Source of the DNA: Apiotrichum sp. Y4204
Lineage: Eukaryota > Basidiomycota > Tremellomycetes > Trichosporonales > Trichosporonaceae
Direction: 5' to 3'
Length of the DNA stretch: 64,000 nucleotides
NCBI GenBank assembly: GCA_025531455.1
Contig: JAMYHL010000053.1
Span: forward strand, 62,001-126,000
Of this stretch, positions 43,701 through 54,970 are shown piece after piece. Made by a program: the position numbers and the translations under genes. The notes under the pieces were generated by a model. The model was not told where the DNA came from. It saw nothing but the letters and a program-made list of their open reading frames with translations, and ran no database searches. Numbering within the stretch: the first letter of the stretch is position 1; every line of letters begins with the position of its first letter.

Positions 43701-46700
43701 CCGGGCCGTGGTCCATGTTCTTGACTACTTTCCTCTCCCACCTCACCTCCAACTTCTTGCAGCGCTGGAAGCATGAAGAGGAGCCGAACTGCAAGACGCC
43801 GGTGGAGTGGCGCCTTACACCCGAGATCAAGCGCTCGTTTGTGCTCTGCCTCCGTCCTGTCGCCCTCACGGCCATGTTCAACAAGGACCGCGAGTCGGCT
43901 CAGCCGGCGATCACGACACTGCGTCGTCTTGCCATCCTCGAGCCTGACCTCATCATGCCCGCCATCATGGAACGCGCCGTGCCTTCCCTCCAGGGTCTGG
44001 AGGAGACGCAGCGTACCGCGTCAGTCACCTACGCCCTTGCGGCCGTTGCCGCTCCGCTGACTGGCCGCACCGTGTGGCGCTATGGCGGCATGTACATTGC
44101 CGATCTCCTCACGCTTCTGCTTCCCGGTATTGACCTCAACGACCCCAGCAAGACCGGTCTGTCATGTGTGGCCATCTGCAACATCATCGACCACATCCGC
44201 ATGGCCGATATCTCCGAGGTGGACGAGGCCACTGCCCAGAAGGTGAAGCCTGGACCGCGTACCATTCGCACCGCTCCTCGTCCCGTTGTCGAGGACGACC
44301 CCAATGATCCCATTGGGCAAGAATTTGAGGACCTGAACGCGCAGGAGGTTGAAGGTCGTCTTCGCATGTCCACCGGCACTTTCCGCGACTGGGTGCCCGA
44401 GTTCCTCGGCCGTGTGCTGCTTCTATTCGCCAACCTCCCCGAGGAGGGCGGCAAGACAGGCCGCGCGGGTGGCAAGACCGAGATGCTCACCCTCCAGAGT
44501 GTGCTCCACACCTGTGGAGCGATCTTCGCCACTCTTGATGACAAGCTATTCGATGCGGCCCTCGAGCAGATTGTCGAGTATGCCACGACGACCACGCGGT
44601 CCAACGCGGTCGACGCCGTCGGTGAACTAGTCAAAAACGCCGCCGCCGTGAACGCGCCCAAGGTGTTTAACCGGCTGTTCCCAATCTGTCGCCAGCGTAT
44701 CCTGAGCGAGCTCCGCTCTGGCGCGTCGTCTATCCGTACAACCACGACTTCCATCCAGCGTCCGTCAGACGCCCCCCTTCACTGGTGGCTGTCCATCCTT
44801 TACGGCCTTCTCGTCCCCGGCCGCCTCAACCTCCCGACCCACCGCGTCGAGTACATGGACCTCCTCAAGAATATGCTCCAGCACACGTACTCTGAGCGAG
44901 GCTGGGCATGGACAGGCAAGATCGTGGAGAAGACGCTCAGCGTCCTCACTGCGCTGTACCTCGAGGAGATGCACATGCTCAACAAGGCCGACCGCGAGAG
45001 CGAGGGTATGTTATTCCTCTAAGGGTGTCTACTGACAACAGACTTTAAGCTTAACCACACGATGTACTGGGGCAAAACGTACCGCGGCACTGAAGCACGC
45101 CCGCAGTGGAAGTTGCCCACGGAGGCAGACGTCGGTATGGCTCTGGAGGTAGTCGACCTTGCCAACGAGGCGGTCACCACTCTCGAGGGCCTCTTGGAAA
45201 CTCGCACGACCGACCTCGTATGGGTCAACGACTTCTGCCGCGCCATGAACCTCGTGTACGAGGTGCTGGTGGGCTCGTACTCGCTCGTCGCAGAGTACAG
45301 GGAGAACAAGAAGGGTGGTGTTCTCGCGCCGACTCACCTTCCCGATGAAGTTTGGGATTTCCTGCCCCCATACAAGGCCGGCTTCGTCCTCACCGACCCT
45401 GCGGATCCCCGCTACCAGAAGGTCATGCAGTTCCGCGAGCGCAGCGGGAACATGCTCAACCACGCAGCTACCATTCTCCGCACCGCTGGTGATTCCGACT
45501 CATCGGTCGATGCCGTCAAGCTTCTTGTTGCGACCATGGGATCTTGGTTGACCTCGTATGGTATGCGCTCCAAGAAATACCAGAATGCGTCGGCGGCATT
45601 CGAGGCTCTCCAGATCAGCAAGCGTGCGTGGGAGAGTCAGCGCAAGCACCACCGTACCGTCTTCCTCGCTGCGGTGAGCGTGCACCACAACAACCGTCTC
45701 ATGACGGCAAGCTACTACCGCACGCGGTCAGAGCTCGACGACAAGCTCATCAAGAGCATGCTTGAATTCTGTCTCTCGCCATTCTTGCGTATCCGTCGTC
45801 GTGCTCAGACCCAGCTCGACTCAATTGCGAAGACGTACCGCGGCACCTGGGTTCTCTGCTTCCCGACCCTGTTCGACGCGTTGCAGCCGGGTACGGATCC
45901 CGACCGCATGAAGGGCGCGCTGTATGTCCTGCGCTACAATGTTGTCGGCCTCGCGCGCATGTCGCGTGACTGGAACGGCTTGGTGGAGCTTGTGCGCAGC
46001 CTCCTCAACGCACACCATCAGAACAAGGCGTCAATCCAGACGCTCGTGACCAAGGCGATCGATGAACTCCTTGGCAAGATGCGCGAGCCTGTCACCTTCC
46101 GCCTCACTGTGCGCAGCGAGGCGACCCAACAGTGTGCGGATGACCTCATCAAGGAGCTCACCCTGTACAAGCCTGAACAGGGCCTCATCCAGCGCATCTC
46201 AGCTGCCGAGGACGCGCGCCTTGCTCACCAGAACAAGGAGTACGACCTCCTTCTCGACACCGTCATAGCCAAGGCTGCCGACACCTCCCTCAACTGGCGT
46301 TACCACCAGGCCGCCGGTCGCTTCCTGTACTCTGCCACTCGTCGCGACCGTCCCACCGACCCTCGCCTGTTGCAGTTCTTCCTTTCGAACGTCAGCAATG
46401 CCCACCCGCGTATACGCGACTATGGCAGTGCAGGCCTCACTCGCATGCTCTTCCAGGCCTCTCTGCGTTCGTTCTCCCAGGGCTCTCCCGAGCGCCTGTT
46501 CCTCCAGGAGCCGTTCGACCCCTTCACAAGCACACTCGACCTTACCAAGCAGAAGTTCCCCGAGTTCACGGAAAAGTACTTGGCTGCCTTTGGTGAAGAG
46601 CCCGGCCCCGACTCGGTGCTCCAGGACCGCCTTGACACGGGATGGCTCTGCTGGGGCCGCAAGATGGAAGTGTCGCGCTTCTCCGGCTGGGAAGAGCAGA

Positions 46701-48568
46701 TATTCCACCTCGAGCCGGCTTGTGAACCCGCCATTGCTGCTGTGATCACGGCTGTCAATGACCCCCAGTGGTGGAAGAAGCTTGCCGATTTCTGGTCCCA
46801 GGAGGAGACTCGCAACTACCCGTCGGCGAACCACATAGACCTCATTCTTGCGCTGTGCCAGGTCGTCGGTCGCCCCATCCTGGACCAGATCCGCCCGCTT
46901 GTCATGGGTCTCCTCGCTGACATGGAGGAGAAGAAGGTGTACGACCGCCACGTTACCCGCTGTGTGTGGGAGTTCATCGGTGGTCTTCTCCGTGGCTCGT
47001 GGGAGTGGCCAGGCAAGGACCGCAAGGACTTCTGGGACTGGTTCACGCCGCTCCTCCCTGAGCTGTTCCGCAACATTCGCCAGGACACCACAAAGTGCTG
47101 GGATATCACGATCGAGTACGTCCTGCATGAGCAGGATCCACGCCGCTTCAAGCCACTTGTTGACTTCATGCTCAACACGGCACTGGCCGCCGACTTCCAG
47201 AGCGGCTCGGCATTCGACCTCAATCGCCGTGTGCAGCTCGTGCGCAGCGTGCTGCGCTGCTTCCGCTGGCGCTTCACGTCGCGCTCGCGCGAGTTTGAGG
47301 AGTGGTGCTTCAAGGCCTTTGACTGCCCGTACGCCGAGGTGCGCGGTGCTATGGGATCTGTCCTCAACGGCATAGACCAGCTGCACTGGAACGCCTCGTA
47401 TCCTTCGGCAAGTGCGCTTGTCGACGACATTGCGAATGACCCCGAGAACCGCGCGGACATTATGCGCCTCCGCCAGACCCCGTTCAAGGCGCGGCTGTTG
47501 GATATTGTTGAGCAGCTCAAGGTGCTCCGCAAGGACCGTCCTCACGGCCCAACGGCCATGATGTCGCCTCACGACACGACTGCTGTCACTAGTGAGTACT
47601 GATAACCGGTCGAAGCTGACCCCTAGTGATGCACTGGCTCTCGGTAGAGCTGTCGGACGTGCACGCCGTCGCCACTTTCCCGTCTCTGATCCCCATTCTG
47701 TGAGTTACAAACAATCACTCTCTCTAACTCTCAGGCCCGAGATCTTCGAGCTGCGCGAGATGAACGACAACCCCGAGATGCAGGCGATTGCCGGCCGCCT
47801 TCTCGCATGGATCACGTCCATCACTCCCGCGTTCGAGCTTGTCGAGCCGCTCATGATGCAGCTCGTCTCGATCCTCCAGAACTCGACATCGTGGCGCACA
47901 AAGATGCACTCGATGCCGGTGCTCAGTCTCACCTACTTCCGCAACCTCTCGCTCCTGTCTGAGCCGTGCAAGGCGAAGTGTCTCGATGTCATTTCGTCCT
48001 GCCTCAAGGACCCTAACCAAGAGGTCCGCGAGATGGCGTCAATGTGAGTGAACGTGAAGGTCGTCTTACTGACGGCAGGACGCTCGGAAGCTTCTTGCGT
48101 TGTTCGCAGCGCCCGATGGTTATTGTCCTCAAGGACCGCTTCACCCGTGACATTAACAAGGTCCGCAAGCTTCCACGCCGCATGCTTCCCTCTGGCGCTC
48201 TCAACCCCGAGTACCAGACCCAACTTGTTGAGCTCCACGCCGCCGTCTTGGGCCTTGTTGCAATGTAAGCGCTAGCGAAATCCTGTGTGTGAGTGCTTAC
48301 CCCCAGTGTCGAGGCATTCCCGTACACGGTGCCCAAGTTCATTCCGCCTCTCCTGGCAGACACGCTCGCACCACGCGTGAGCGAGCCAATGCCGATTTCG
48401 GCCACCATTCGCGCCTGCATTGCGTCGTTCAAGCGCACGCACGAGCGGTACCAGGAGCGCATGTCGGAGGACCAGCTATCGGCGATGAACTATGCCCAGG
48501 CGGGTAACTCTTACTGTGAGTGGAGAAAAATTGCACCGCGCGATTGATGCTGATGACCAGATGCATAA
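40718..48568 (+). CDS. BLM10: Proteasome activator Blm10/PA200
   Basis: Blm10/PA200 is a large HEAT-repeat solenoid that caps the 20S proteasome and opens its gate. About fourteen exons give roughly 2,150 residues, matching yeast Blm10 (2,143). Recognisable blocks are the acidic N-terminal loop EDEYDDDDDFEEVEYD, LPYEVESLADMDARLE, WITMGYPMKKEIKIRLIF, PWRPLYDALYNELF, the two large exons about 42882-45005 and 45043-47590 (NHTMYWGKTYRGTEARPQW; EGLLETRTTDLVWV), and IPKF-type C-terminal repeats. The final splice (48517-48560 intron) yields the C-terminal Ser-Tyr-Tyr-Ala, the HbYX-type YYA tail that inserts into the 20S alpha ring. The 5' end is uncertain: ATG 40718 opens MTPAAGSLAETPLHS, then a roughly 175-nt intron leads to a Ser/Thr/His-rich segment. 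Everything from 41040 on is firm. Confidence 0.9.
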
Positions 48569-49538
48569 GCCACTCTCCGCAGTGGACACGACATGCAATA
48601 GCATATCAATCTCAAAGACTCATCCAACATCACCGCCACAATCTCACCTTCCCCTCAAGAGCTTCCAGAATCTGGCCAAAACCACACCAACGCCGTCCTG
48701 CATGTGATTAGAAGTGCATCCAAAGTAGAACCAGTAATTTTACGCATGAACACATTTGCTAGCAGCTACAAAGTACCAATAGAAAGAATACAGGACAGAA
48801 ATACAGAATGTTACAGCACGATGACACCTCCCAGCCCACTAACCCACGCCGCACTTCTGCGCCTCATAGAGCACGCAGGGCACGACGCCTGAACGGCCGC
48901 AAAGACTGCGACCGGCAGCGGGGGGCTAGGGCCGGCAGGCTCTAAATGTGGTGTATGATAATATTTCATTCTGCGCTTGCCGAATCACCGAGACCTCACT
49001 GAGGGGAGGAGCCGGCACTGTCAAGGAGGCAGCGGGAGAGAGTGGAGAGAAAGAGAGGGAGAGAGGGGGAGAGGGGAAGAGGGGGAGAGGGGGGAGAGGG
49101 GGAGAGGGGGAAGGGGGGAAATCTGGACCGGACTGTTGGATGCAATGACGCCTGCATGCGTTCGCTCTGCAATGTCAGAAAGTTACGATCAGAAGAAGAG
49201 TAATGGATCAAGACGGAGATGATGGTGATGAGAAGACGTCAAGAACGAGAACGAGATTCAGAGACGCAAAATCTCGACTTTTTTCTCTCGAGCTGTTTGT
49301 CTCTCGATCTCTCGCACCATTCTTATCACTATGTCACGTGACCCTTGCCGTACCAGTGTCACCTTCAATTACACGTCATAGTTCTGTTACAATGGTCCCC
49401 CAAGACTCTGCCAGTTGCCACCTGTTTGTTCGATCACGTCACAGCCACAAAAGCAAGAGATCCAAAGATCGAGATCCATCGCGACCAAGTCCCAGTTCTG
49501 CATCTCTCTCCACTCTCACTTACACAAACTCACACAGC
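48569..49538. other. Intergenic BLM10/ATG22 with long purine tract
   Basis: This 970-bp gap holds the BLM10 3' UTR and the ATG22 promoter. A purine-only-like tract runs at 49031-49118. A cacgtgac E-box-type word occurs at about 49336. No gene is seen. Confidence 0.55.
49031..49118 (+). repeat. Purine tract with repeated GGGGGAGA runs
   Basis: Almost all bases in this 88-bp stretch are A or G, with repeated gggggagag words. It could form triplex or G-quadruplex structures; that is inference from composition only. Confidence 0.8.
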
Positions 49539-51488
49539 ATGAAGTGGCCAGAACCCCACGTCCGCGCGTGGTACTGGTACGCGTTTGCCGCCGAGGTGTT
49601 TGCGGCTTGTGCCCTGGTGAGCCTCAGAGATGCAGGATGTCGACTGATGTCAGGCAATGTTTCTGCCAATCACGCTGGAACGTGAGTCGCAAACGGGCTC
49701 GTTGAGGTGATGAGATGAGCTGTGTCTTTTCCACAACTAGCTCATCGCCACCGCTCTTCCAGCTCACATCAGAAATGGCCCGCGAGATCGGCTTCGAGGC
49801 GCCGGCGTACACTGTGCCGTGCTCGCGCGAGGCGCCGCCACCGGGCACCGAGGCGGCAGTGTGCAAGGCGCGGATTCTTGGTGTCTGGGTCGACACGCAG
49901 TCGTTCAGGTTGGTGCGTCTTAGAGCTACATTCTCACTCTTGCAGCATGTACGTCAAGTCGACTGCTGTCGCGATGCAGGCGCTGGGCATCATCTCGATC
50001 GGCACGCTCGCCGACAGCGCGTACTGGCGCAAACGTCTCTTGCTGTCGTTTGCCGCCGTGGGCTCTGCGAGTGCCGCGCTCTTCACCGTGCTTCCTGGGT
50101 CGCCGCAGGCGTGGCTCCCCCTCGTGGCCGCGATCATCACGGTGGTGGGGAACGTCGCGTATGCTGCGAGCATTGTGTGCGCAAACGCGTTCCTTCCGGG
50201 ATTGGCGCGCGAGGATCCTGCAGTGCTAGTTGCGCGTGCGGAGGCGGAGGTGGAGGTGCGGCACGGGAGTGGAAGCGGGCGGACAAGTCGAGAGGAAGAG
50301 CGCAGTGGGAATGGCAACGGGTTGGGAGATGTGGAAGGCGACGCGAACGACTTGGACGTTGACGTTGATTCTATCGATGAGGCGCGCGCGCTCCTCTCGA
50401 GCTCGGAGAACGTGTCCGCGAAGGCGCGGTACGCGGCGCTGCTCTCGCGCACAATGTCGCGCCTGAGTTCTACCGGCGTCGCGATCGGCTTTTTCTCCGG
50501 CATGTTCATGCTCGCGCTCCTCGCCGTGCCGCTCGGGATATCAGGCGGCTCGACCCGCGTGCTCGAGATCATCGTCGGCCTCAGCGGCCTGTGGTGGGCC
50601 GTCTTCACTATCCCCGCCGGTCTCGGCCTTCCCGGAGGCAGAAAGGAGGCCGCGCCGCCCCGCTGGCTCGCACGCAGCTGGCGCCGCGTCGCGGGCATGG
50701 TCGCCCCAAAGGAGATTCGCCGCCTTCCCAACCTGTTTACTTATCTCCTCGCCTGGGTCTTTTTGTCTGACGGTGAGCTTCCAGCCCGATGCACATAGCT
50801 GACACCAGGCTTCCACACGACAACATACACTGCGATCCTGTACGCCTCTTCCACACTGCACATGTCCGCCGCCAAGGTGCTCGCCATCGGCCTACTCATG
50901 CAGCTCGCGGCTGTCGGGAGCAGTATTGCCGCCCCACGCCTGCAGGCGCGTACGGGGCGCACAAACCTTTCAGTGCTCGTCGGTATCGTGATTCTCGCCC
51001 AGCTCCTGCCACTGTATGCGTGCCTCGGCCTCGTCGTCCCATATGGCGGGCTGCGCAACGAGTGGGAGATGTACGTCGCCGCCGTGTGGTTTGGCACTGT
51101 GAGTCGGATAGATATGACAATTCATACCGAGACAATACTGATAAGATTCCAGCTCTATGGTCCATTCAACAGCTACGCGCGCGCAGTGTACGCCGAGCTC
51201 GTCCCGCCAGGCCACGAGTCGACATTTTTCGCCCTTTTCAGCTTGACGGACAAGAGCGCGAGCTTTGTCGGCCCGCTTGTCGTCGGCGCAATTAAGAACC
51301 GCTGGGGGAATATCCGCCTCGGATTCCTTTTCCTCACAGCCATGCTTGCGCTTCCCGTGCCGGTCCTCCTGCGCGTGCGGATGCGGCGCGGCGCCGACGA
51401 GGCACATGCCTGGAGCGAGGAGGCTGCCCGGACTGGAAGACATGTGCAGAGCGCAGCGGCCCGGGAGAGTGAAGAGCACGAAGCATAG
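49539..51488 (+). CDS. ATG22: Atg22-family vacuolar amino-acid exporter
   Basis: Atg22 is a major-facilitator vacuolar membrane permease that exports amino acids released from autophagic bodies. The N-terminus HVRAWYWYAFAAEVFAACAL is the family hallmark, followed by MFLPITLERESQTGSL, GFEAPAYTVPCSREAP, a conserved Cys, and RILGVWVDTQSFSMYVKS. Then come RKRLLLSFAAVGSASAAL, TVVGNVAYAASIVCANAFLP, a hydrophilic central loop (about 50225-50450, rich in Gly, Glu and Asp), STGVAIGFFSGMFML, GFHTTTYTAILYASSTLHM, LYGPFNSYARAVYAELVPPG and HESTFFALFSLTDKSASFVG. Five or six introns interrupt it. The exon at 49660 must read through the GT at 49681 to keep the frame, with the donor at 49705. Start at 49539 fits the family N-terminus. 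Confidence 0.92.
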
Positions 51489-51885
51489 ATTTTCGGTATT
51501 CATGTAGTATAATTTGGTCTCCATCATACTCACCCACAACGACTGACATTAACGGGATTGGCAGGTCGTTTTCCACTTGTCCTGAGGTCGGGTCCGACTA
51601 ATGGGCAGCCTACGGCGACAATCGCAGCGCGCTGAATGATGTGACGGAGATGGGCAGCGCCTATGGAGAGTTCTACCTCTTGGCAGAGGACGTTCCGAAG
51701 AAATGCCAAGACCACGGCGGCCGCCCCGGCCACTTCCCTCCGCGCGGTGCCGCGACACAAATCCAAGATGCGGATCCGATCCCCACCTTGTCCATCATCT
51801 CCGCCACACTCACCCTAGCCCTGGACCCAATCATACTGCATACTGTGTACATACATGCAACGCTACAACCATCTACGTTTGGGAC
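51489..51885. other. Convergent 3' region between ATG22 and the charged-repeat gene
   Basis: These 397 bp lie between stop codons. I see no feature beyond presumed 3' UTRs. Confidence 0.5.
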
Positions 51886-53617
51886 CTAGGCCGCATCACG
51901 CTCCGCCTCGCGCACGCCCTCGAGGAGCATGTCAAGACCTGCGCGGGGCTCGCGGGGTTCGCGGGGTTCGCGCGAGTCGCGCTGGGCATCACGCTCGCGC
52001 TCGCGCGGCGCCGCCTCCCGCTCCTTCATCTCTCGCTCCTCGCCCTCGGCCGCACCAGCACCAGCAGACTCGCTCCGGCGGGAAGAGAACCGCCGCTCAT
52101 CAGTGATGGGCGGGAGGCGCTCTCCGGCTCCGGTTCCAGGTGCGGCCCTCTCGTATCCGCCGCGGAGGCGCATCTCGCGTTCGCGGTCCCAGTAGCGTTC
52201 GCGGTCGTCACGGAGCTCCCGGGTCTCGCGGAGGTGCTCGCGCTCGCGGAGCTGGAGCTCGCGAGGGTCGCGGGGGTCTCTGGGGTCTCGGGCGTCGCGA
52301 GGGTCACGAGGATCGCGGGGGTCTGGCCGCGGATCCCGCTCGCGCTCGCGCTCGCGCAGCACGGGGTAGTAGTATCCCGGGGGCACTTCGCCGTTGCTCG
52401 ACTGCGAGGTGAGGCTCGGGGTGCGTTCCTGCCGCGGCTCGGGGGCCGCCTGGGCATGCGCTGCCTGCGCCTGGGCCTGCATGGCTGTAAGGTTCAGACG
52501 CGCCTGGAGGATCGTGAGGCGCGTGTGGATGAGGGCGGTGAGACGCTGGGGTGGGTCAGCCCTGGCCAATGGAAGTGTGTGGGAGGGAGCAGCCGTGATG
52601 GCAATGGTGGTGATGGTATTGGTGGCAGTGGCCGTGGTGCCAAGTGATGCAAGCACCATACGCGCGTGATCAAACAGGCACGGCGGTCATGGCGCATTGG
52701 CAGCGTTGGCTTGGGAAGTCACGGGAGCCCAGGTGGTGTGTTCCCGAGTGAGAGCAAGAGGGAATAGCCAAGCCCATCCGAGCACCCAGAGCCAAGCCTG
52801 GTGCGGGCCTTGGTGGGCCTTGGACCCAGGCTCTTGGGCTTGGCCAGACCGCCCACCACCTGGGTGTGCCAAGAGCCAACGCCCAAGCGCGCGAGCACTT
52901 GACCGTAGTTTGTTCCTGCTGGAAGGGGGGGGGGGAAGGGACAATTCCGGGCTTGTCTCATTCGAGTGCCGTTGCCGTTGCTCGGGCCTGGCCGCCACAC
53001 CCAGCTCGACATGTCTACAGCTCTGCCTCATCTTCCCCGGAATGCCAAGCCTTGCAATTGCCGTAGAAGTGTAGCCACTGCCCAGTTTGCTTCTCGTTCT
53101 GGGTCCTGTCTCGGCAGGCTCTGGTGCCGGATGTATGCGAGGGATGCGCTGCGCGGGGCTCACTCACCTCCTCTTCGGATTTCTTGGCGCCCAGAATGCT
53201 CAGCAACAGGTCCCGGTCGCCCTCGCCTGAGCGCCGGAATGAGTCGAGAATCGCCTTGAGCGAGGCGGGGGGAGGCGGCTGCAGTCAGTACGTGTCTGGG
53301 ATGCTCGGCGCCGCTATCTGCAGCGAAGACGGGAGAGCATACAGTGCACTCCATTCGGGGCAACTCACAACATCCTCCCAGTAGTTGTCGGCGTCGCCCT
53401 TGGCCGAGAGCGGGGGGGAGTTTTCGTCGCGCCTGCTCCGCGCCGGCGAAGGGGGTGCGCGGGGCGAGGGGCGGCGGGGCGCGTGAGCGTGCGCGTGTGG
53501 GTGTGGGTGACCGTGATGGGGGTGGGCTTGGGCGGGGGCGCGCGGCGCGTACGGGTGGTGCCGTGCCGAAGGGTGCGAGTACGCCGGGGCGGGATGGGGG
53601 AGGGCGCGCTCGGCCAT
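51886..53617 (-). CDS. Charged low-complexity protein, unknown function
   Basis: Three exons (53617-53369, 53278-53168, 52545-51886) keep frame and give 339 residues. The N-terminus is Pro/His/Ala-rich (HPHHGHPHPHAHAHAP). The only part that looks folded is the middle: DNYWEDVPPPPASLKAILDS, FRRSGEGDRDLLLSILGAKK and, across the second intron, RLTALIHTRLTILQARLNLT, probably two helices. The C-terminal half is almost entirely Arg/Glu/Asp with RDPRDPRD and REREREREL-type runs, like SR/RD-repeat RNA-binding or spliceosomal proteins, but no RNA-binding domain is visible. The second intron is 622 nt, exceptional here. I do not recognise the family. Confidence 0.7.
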
Positions 53618-54554
53618 GATGAGCTAGAACTAGCTGCTGGATGTGGAAAGATGGAATCAAGGAAACAGAAACGGAAACCAAGAGACAGAAATGCTGGAAT
53701 GAGAATGAGAATGGGGATCGACAGACGTGGTCGGCAGCCAACTGCTTATGAATGACGTTGGCGGAGAGCGACACAACAATGTCGAGGACATGTCTTGCCG
53801 TGTAACTGCGCTTGGCGGTGATCGGTCGGGGTGGGTGAACGTCAGCCATGGGCAGTGAGTAGTCAGTTGAGTGGCCAGTGGTCAATGGGCCTGTGGGAGT
53901 GGCTCGGGAGGATTGTCTTGGCATGCTGGCTGCATGACAGCGAAAGGCGGCCAGCAGAGGTGCTTGGCCCTTTCTTTGGGATGCTTGGGATGCAGGATCG
54001 GGGATGAGCCGGGTGTGAGTGAGCGAGGCCAAGGATGGCGGATGCCAAGACATGGAGGAGAGCGGGGTAACAGGGCTGCAGCCAGTCACCGGCACGCCAT
54101 CCTGGGATTTAAACCGCAAAACACACCTTGGCCACAAGATCGAGTGCTGCGCAATCAGTGAGTGGATGTCTCCTGTGTTAGGAATCCCGACTTTGGCAGA
54201 CCTGTAAGAAGAGAGCAAGCGACGACCCAGACATGCTGTCGTGCTGTTCACTGACAAAGAGAGTGCTTGGTTTCGACAGCGAGCCCATTTTTTGGGTTTT
54301 TGGCGCAGCTTTTCTTGGCATCCGCCAAGACATCATCCTGTCACTGCAAAAAAACGTGGCTCTGGGTCACAGGTCAAGAGGTCAGAGAGAGGCAAGAGGC
54401 CCACTTTCAGGACCTTTTCAGCCAGAAGTCCGTCACTGCACGTGTTTCCGTAAAGTATTACTTTAATACCACCACCAACACACCATCGTTTTGTCCGCCC
54501 ACTAGCTGTCGAACTTGTCTCGCGGCTCAGGCCGGTCACGGTGGCCTGCACCAG

Positions 54555-54603
54555 CATTGAGCCGATGTCGCCCGTCGGCACAAACATTGAGCTGATGTCG
54601 CCC
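54555..54603. repeat. Direct repeat, 19 bp, 30-bp period
   Basis: cattgagccgatgtcgccc at 54555 recurs with one change at 54585. The copies are separated by 11 bp. Confidence 0.8.
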
Positions 54604-54920
54604 ATTAACCTGCACCGGCGTTATAGGGCTCCGGAACGATTCACATCACTAACATCCGTATCTACTCTCGCCAAGGCCCCACCCCAAAGCCAACGCGATG
54701 TGCGAGTGGGGCTGATGTCTTCTTGGATAACCCTTGGCCCGGTATGGGGCAAACGCAGCTTGACAAGCACAACTTTGCAACTTCTGGGAGAGGCTGGCTG
54801 CTTAAGGAGCAACAAAACCCACATTTTCTCACACTCTTCTTGGTTACTGGCATTGTTCACCTTTGACTAATCCACATGTCTCGCATTCAATATTTTTTTG
54901 GCTATTTACTATAACGCTAC

Positions 54921-54955
54921 CTGCTACTGAATCTGCTACTGAATCTGCTTCTGAA
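54921..54955. repeat. Tandem repeat of ctgctactgaat, about three copies
   Basis: Three near-identical 12-bp units lie just beyond the stop codon of the minus-strand secreted-protein gene, hence in its 3' UTR. Confidence 0.8.
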
Positions 54956-54970
54956 CACCATATCCTTGCC

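Larger units (their letters stand above)
53618..54970. other. Gene-poor 1.35 kb upstream of the charged-repeat gene
   Basis: No exon chain with support is visible. It contains the promoter of the charged-repeat gene, an imperfect 30-bp direct repeat (54555-54603) and a 12-bp tandem repeat near 54921. The TGCCAAG word and its complement recur between 51.7 and 54.4 kb. Confidence 0.5.

Noticed and set aside
46199..47572. 457-codon minus-strand open frame inside BLM10
   Set aside because: Antisense shadow of conserved Blm10 exons.
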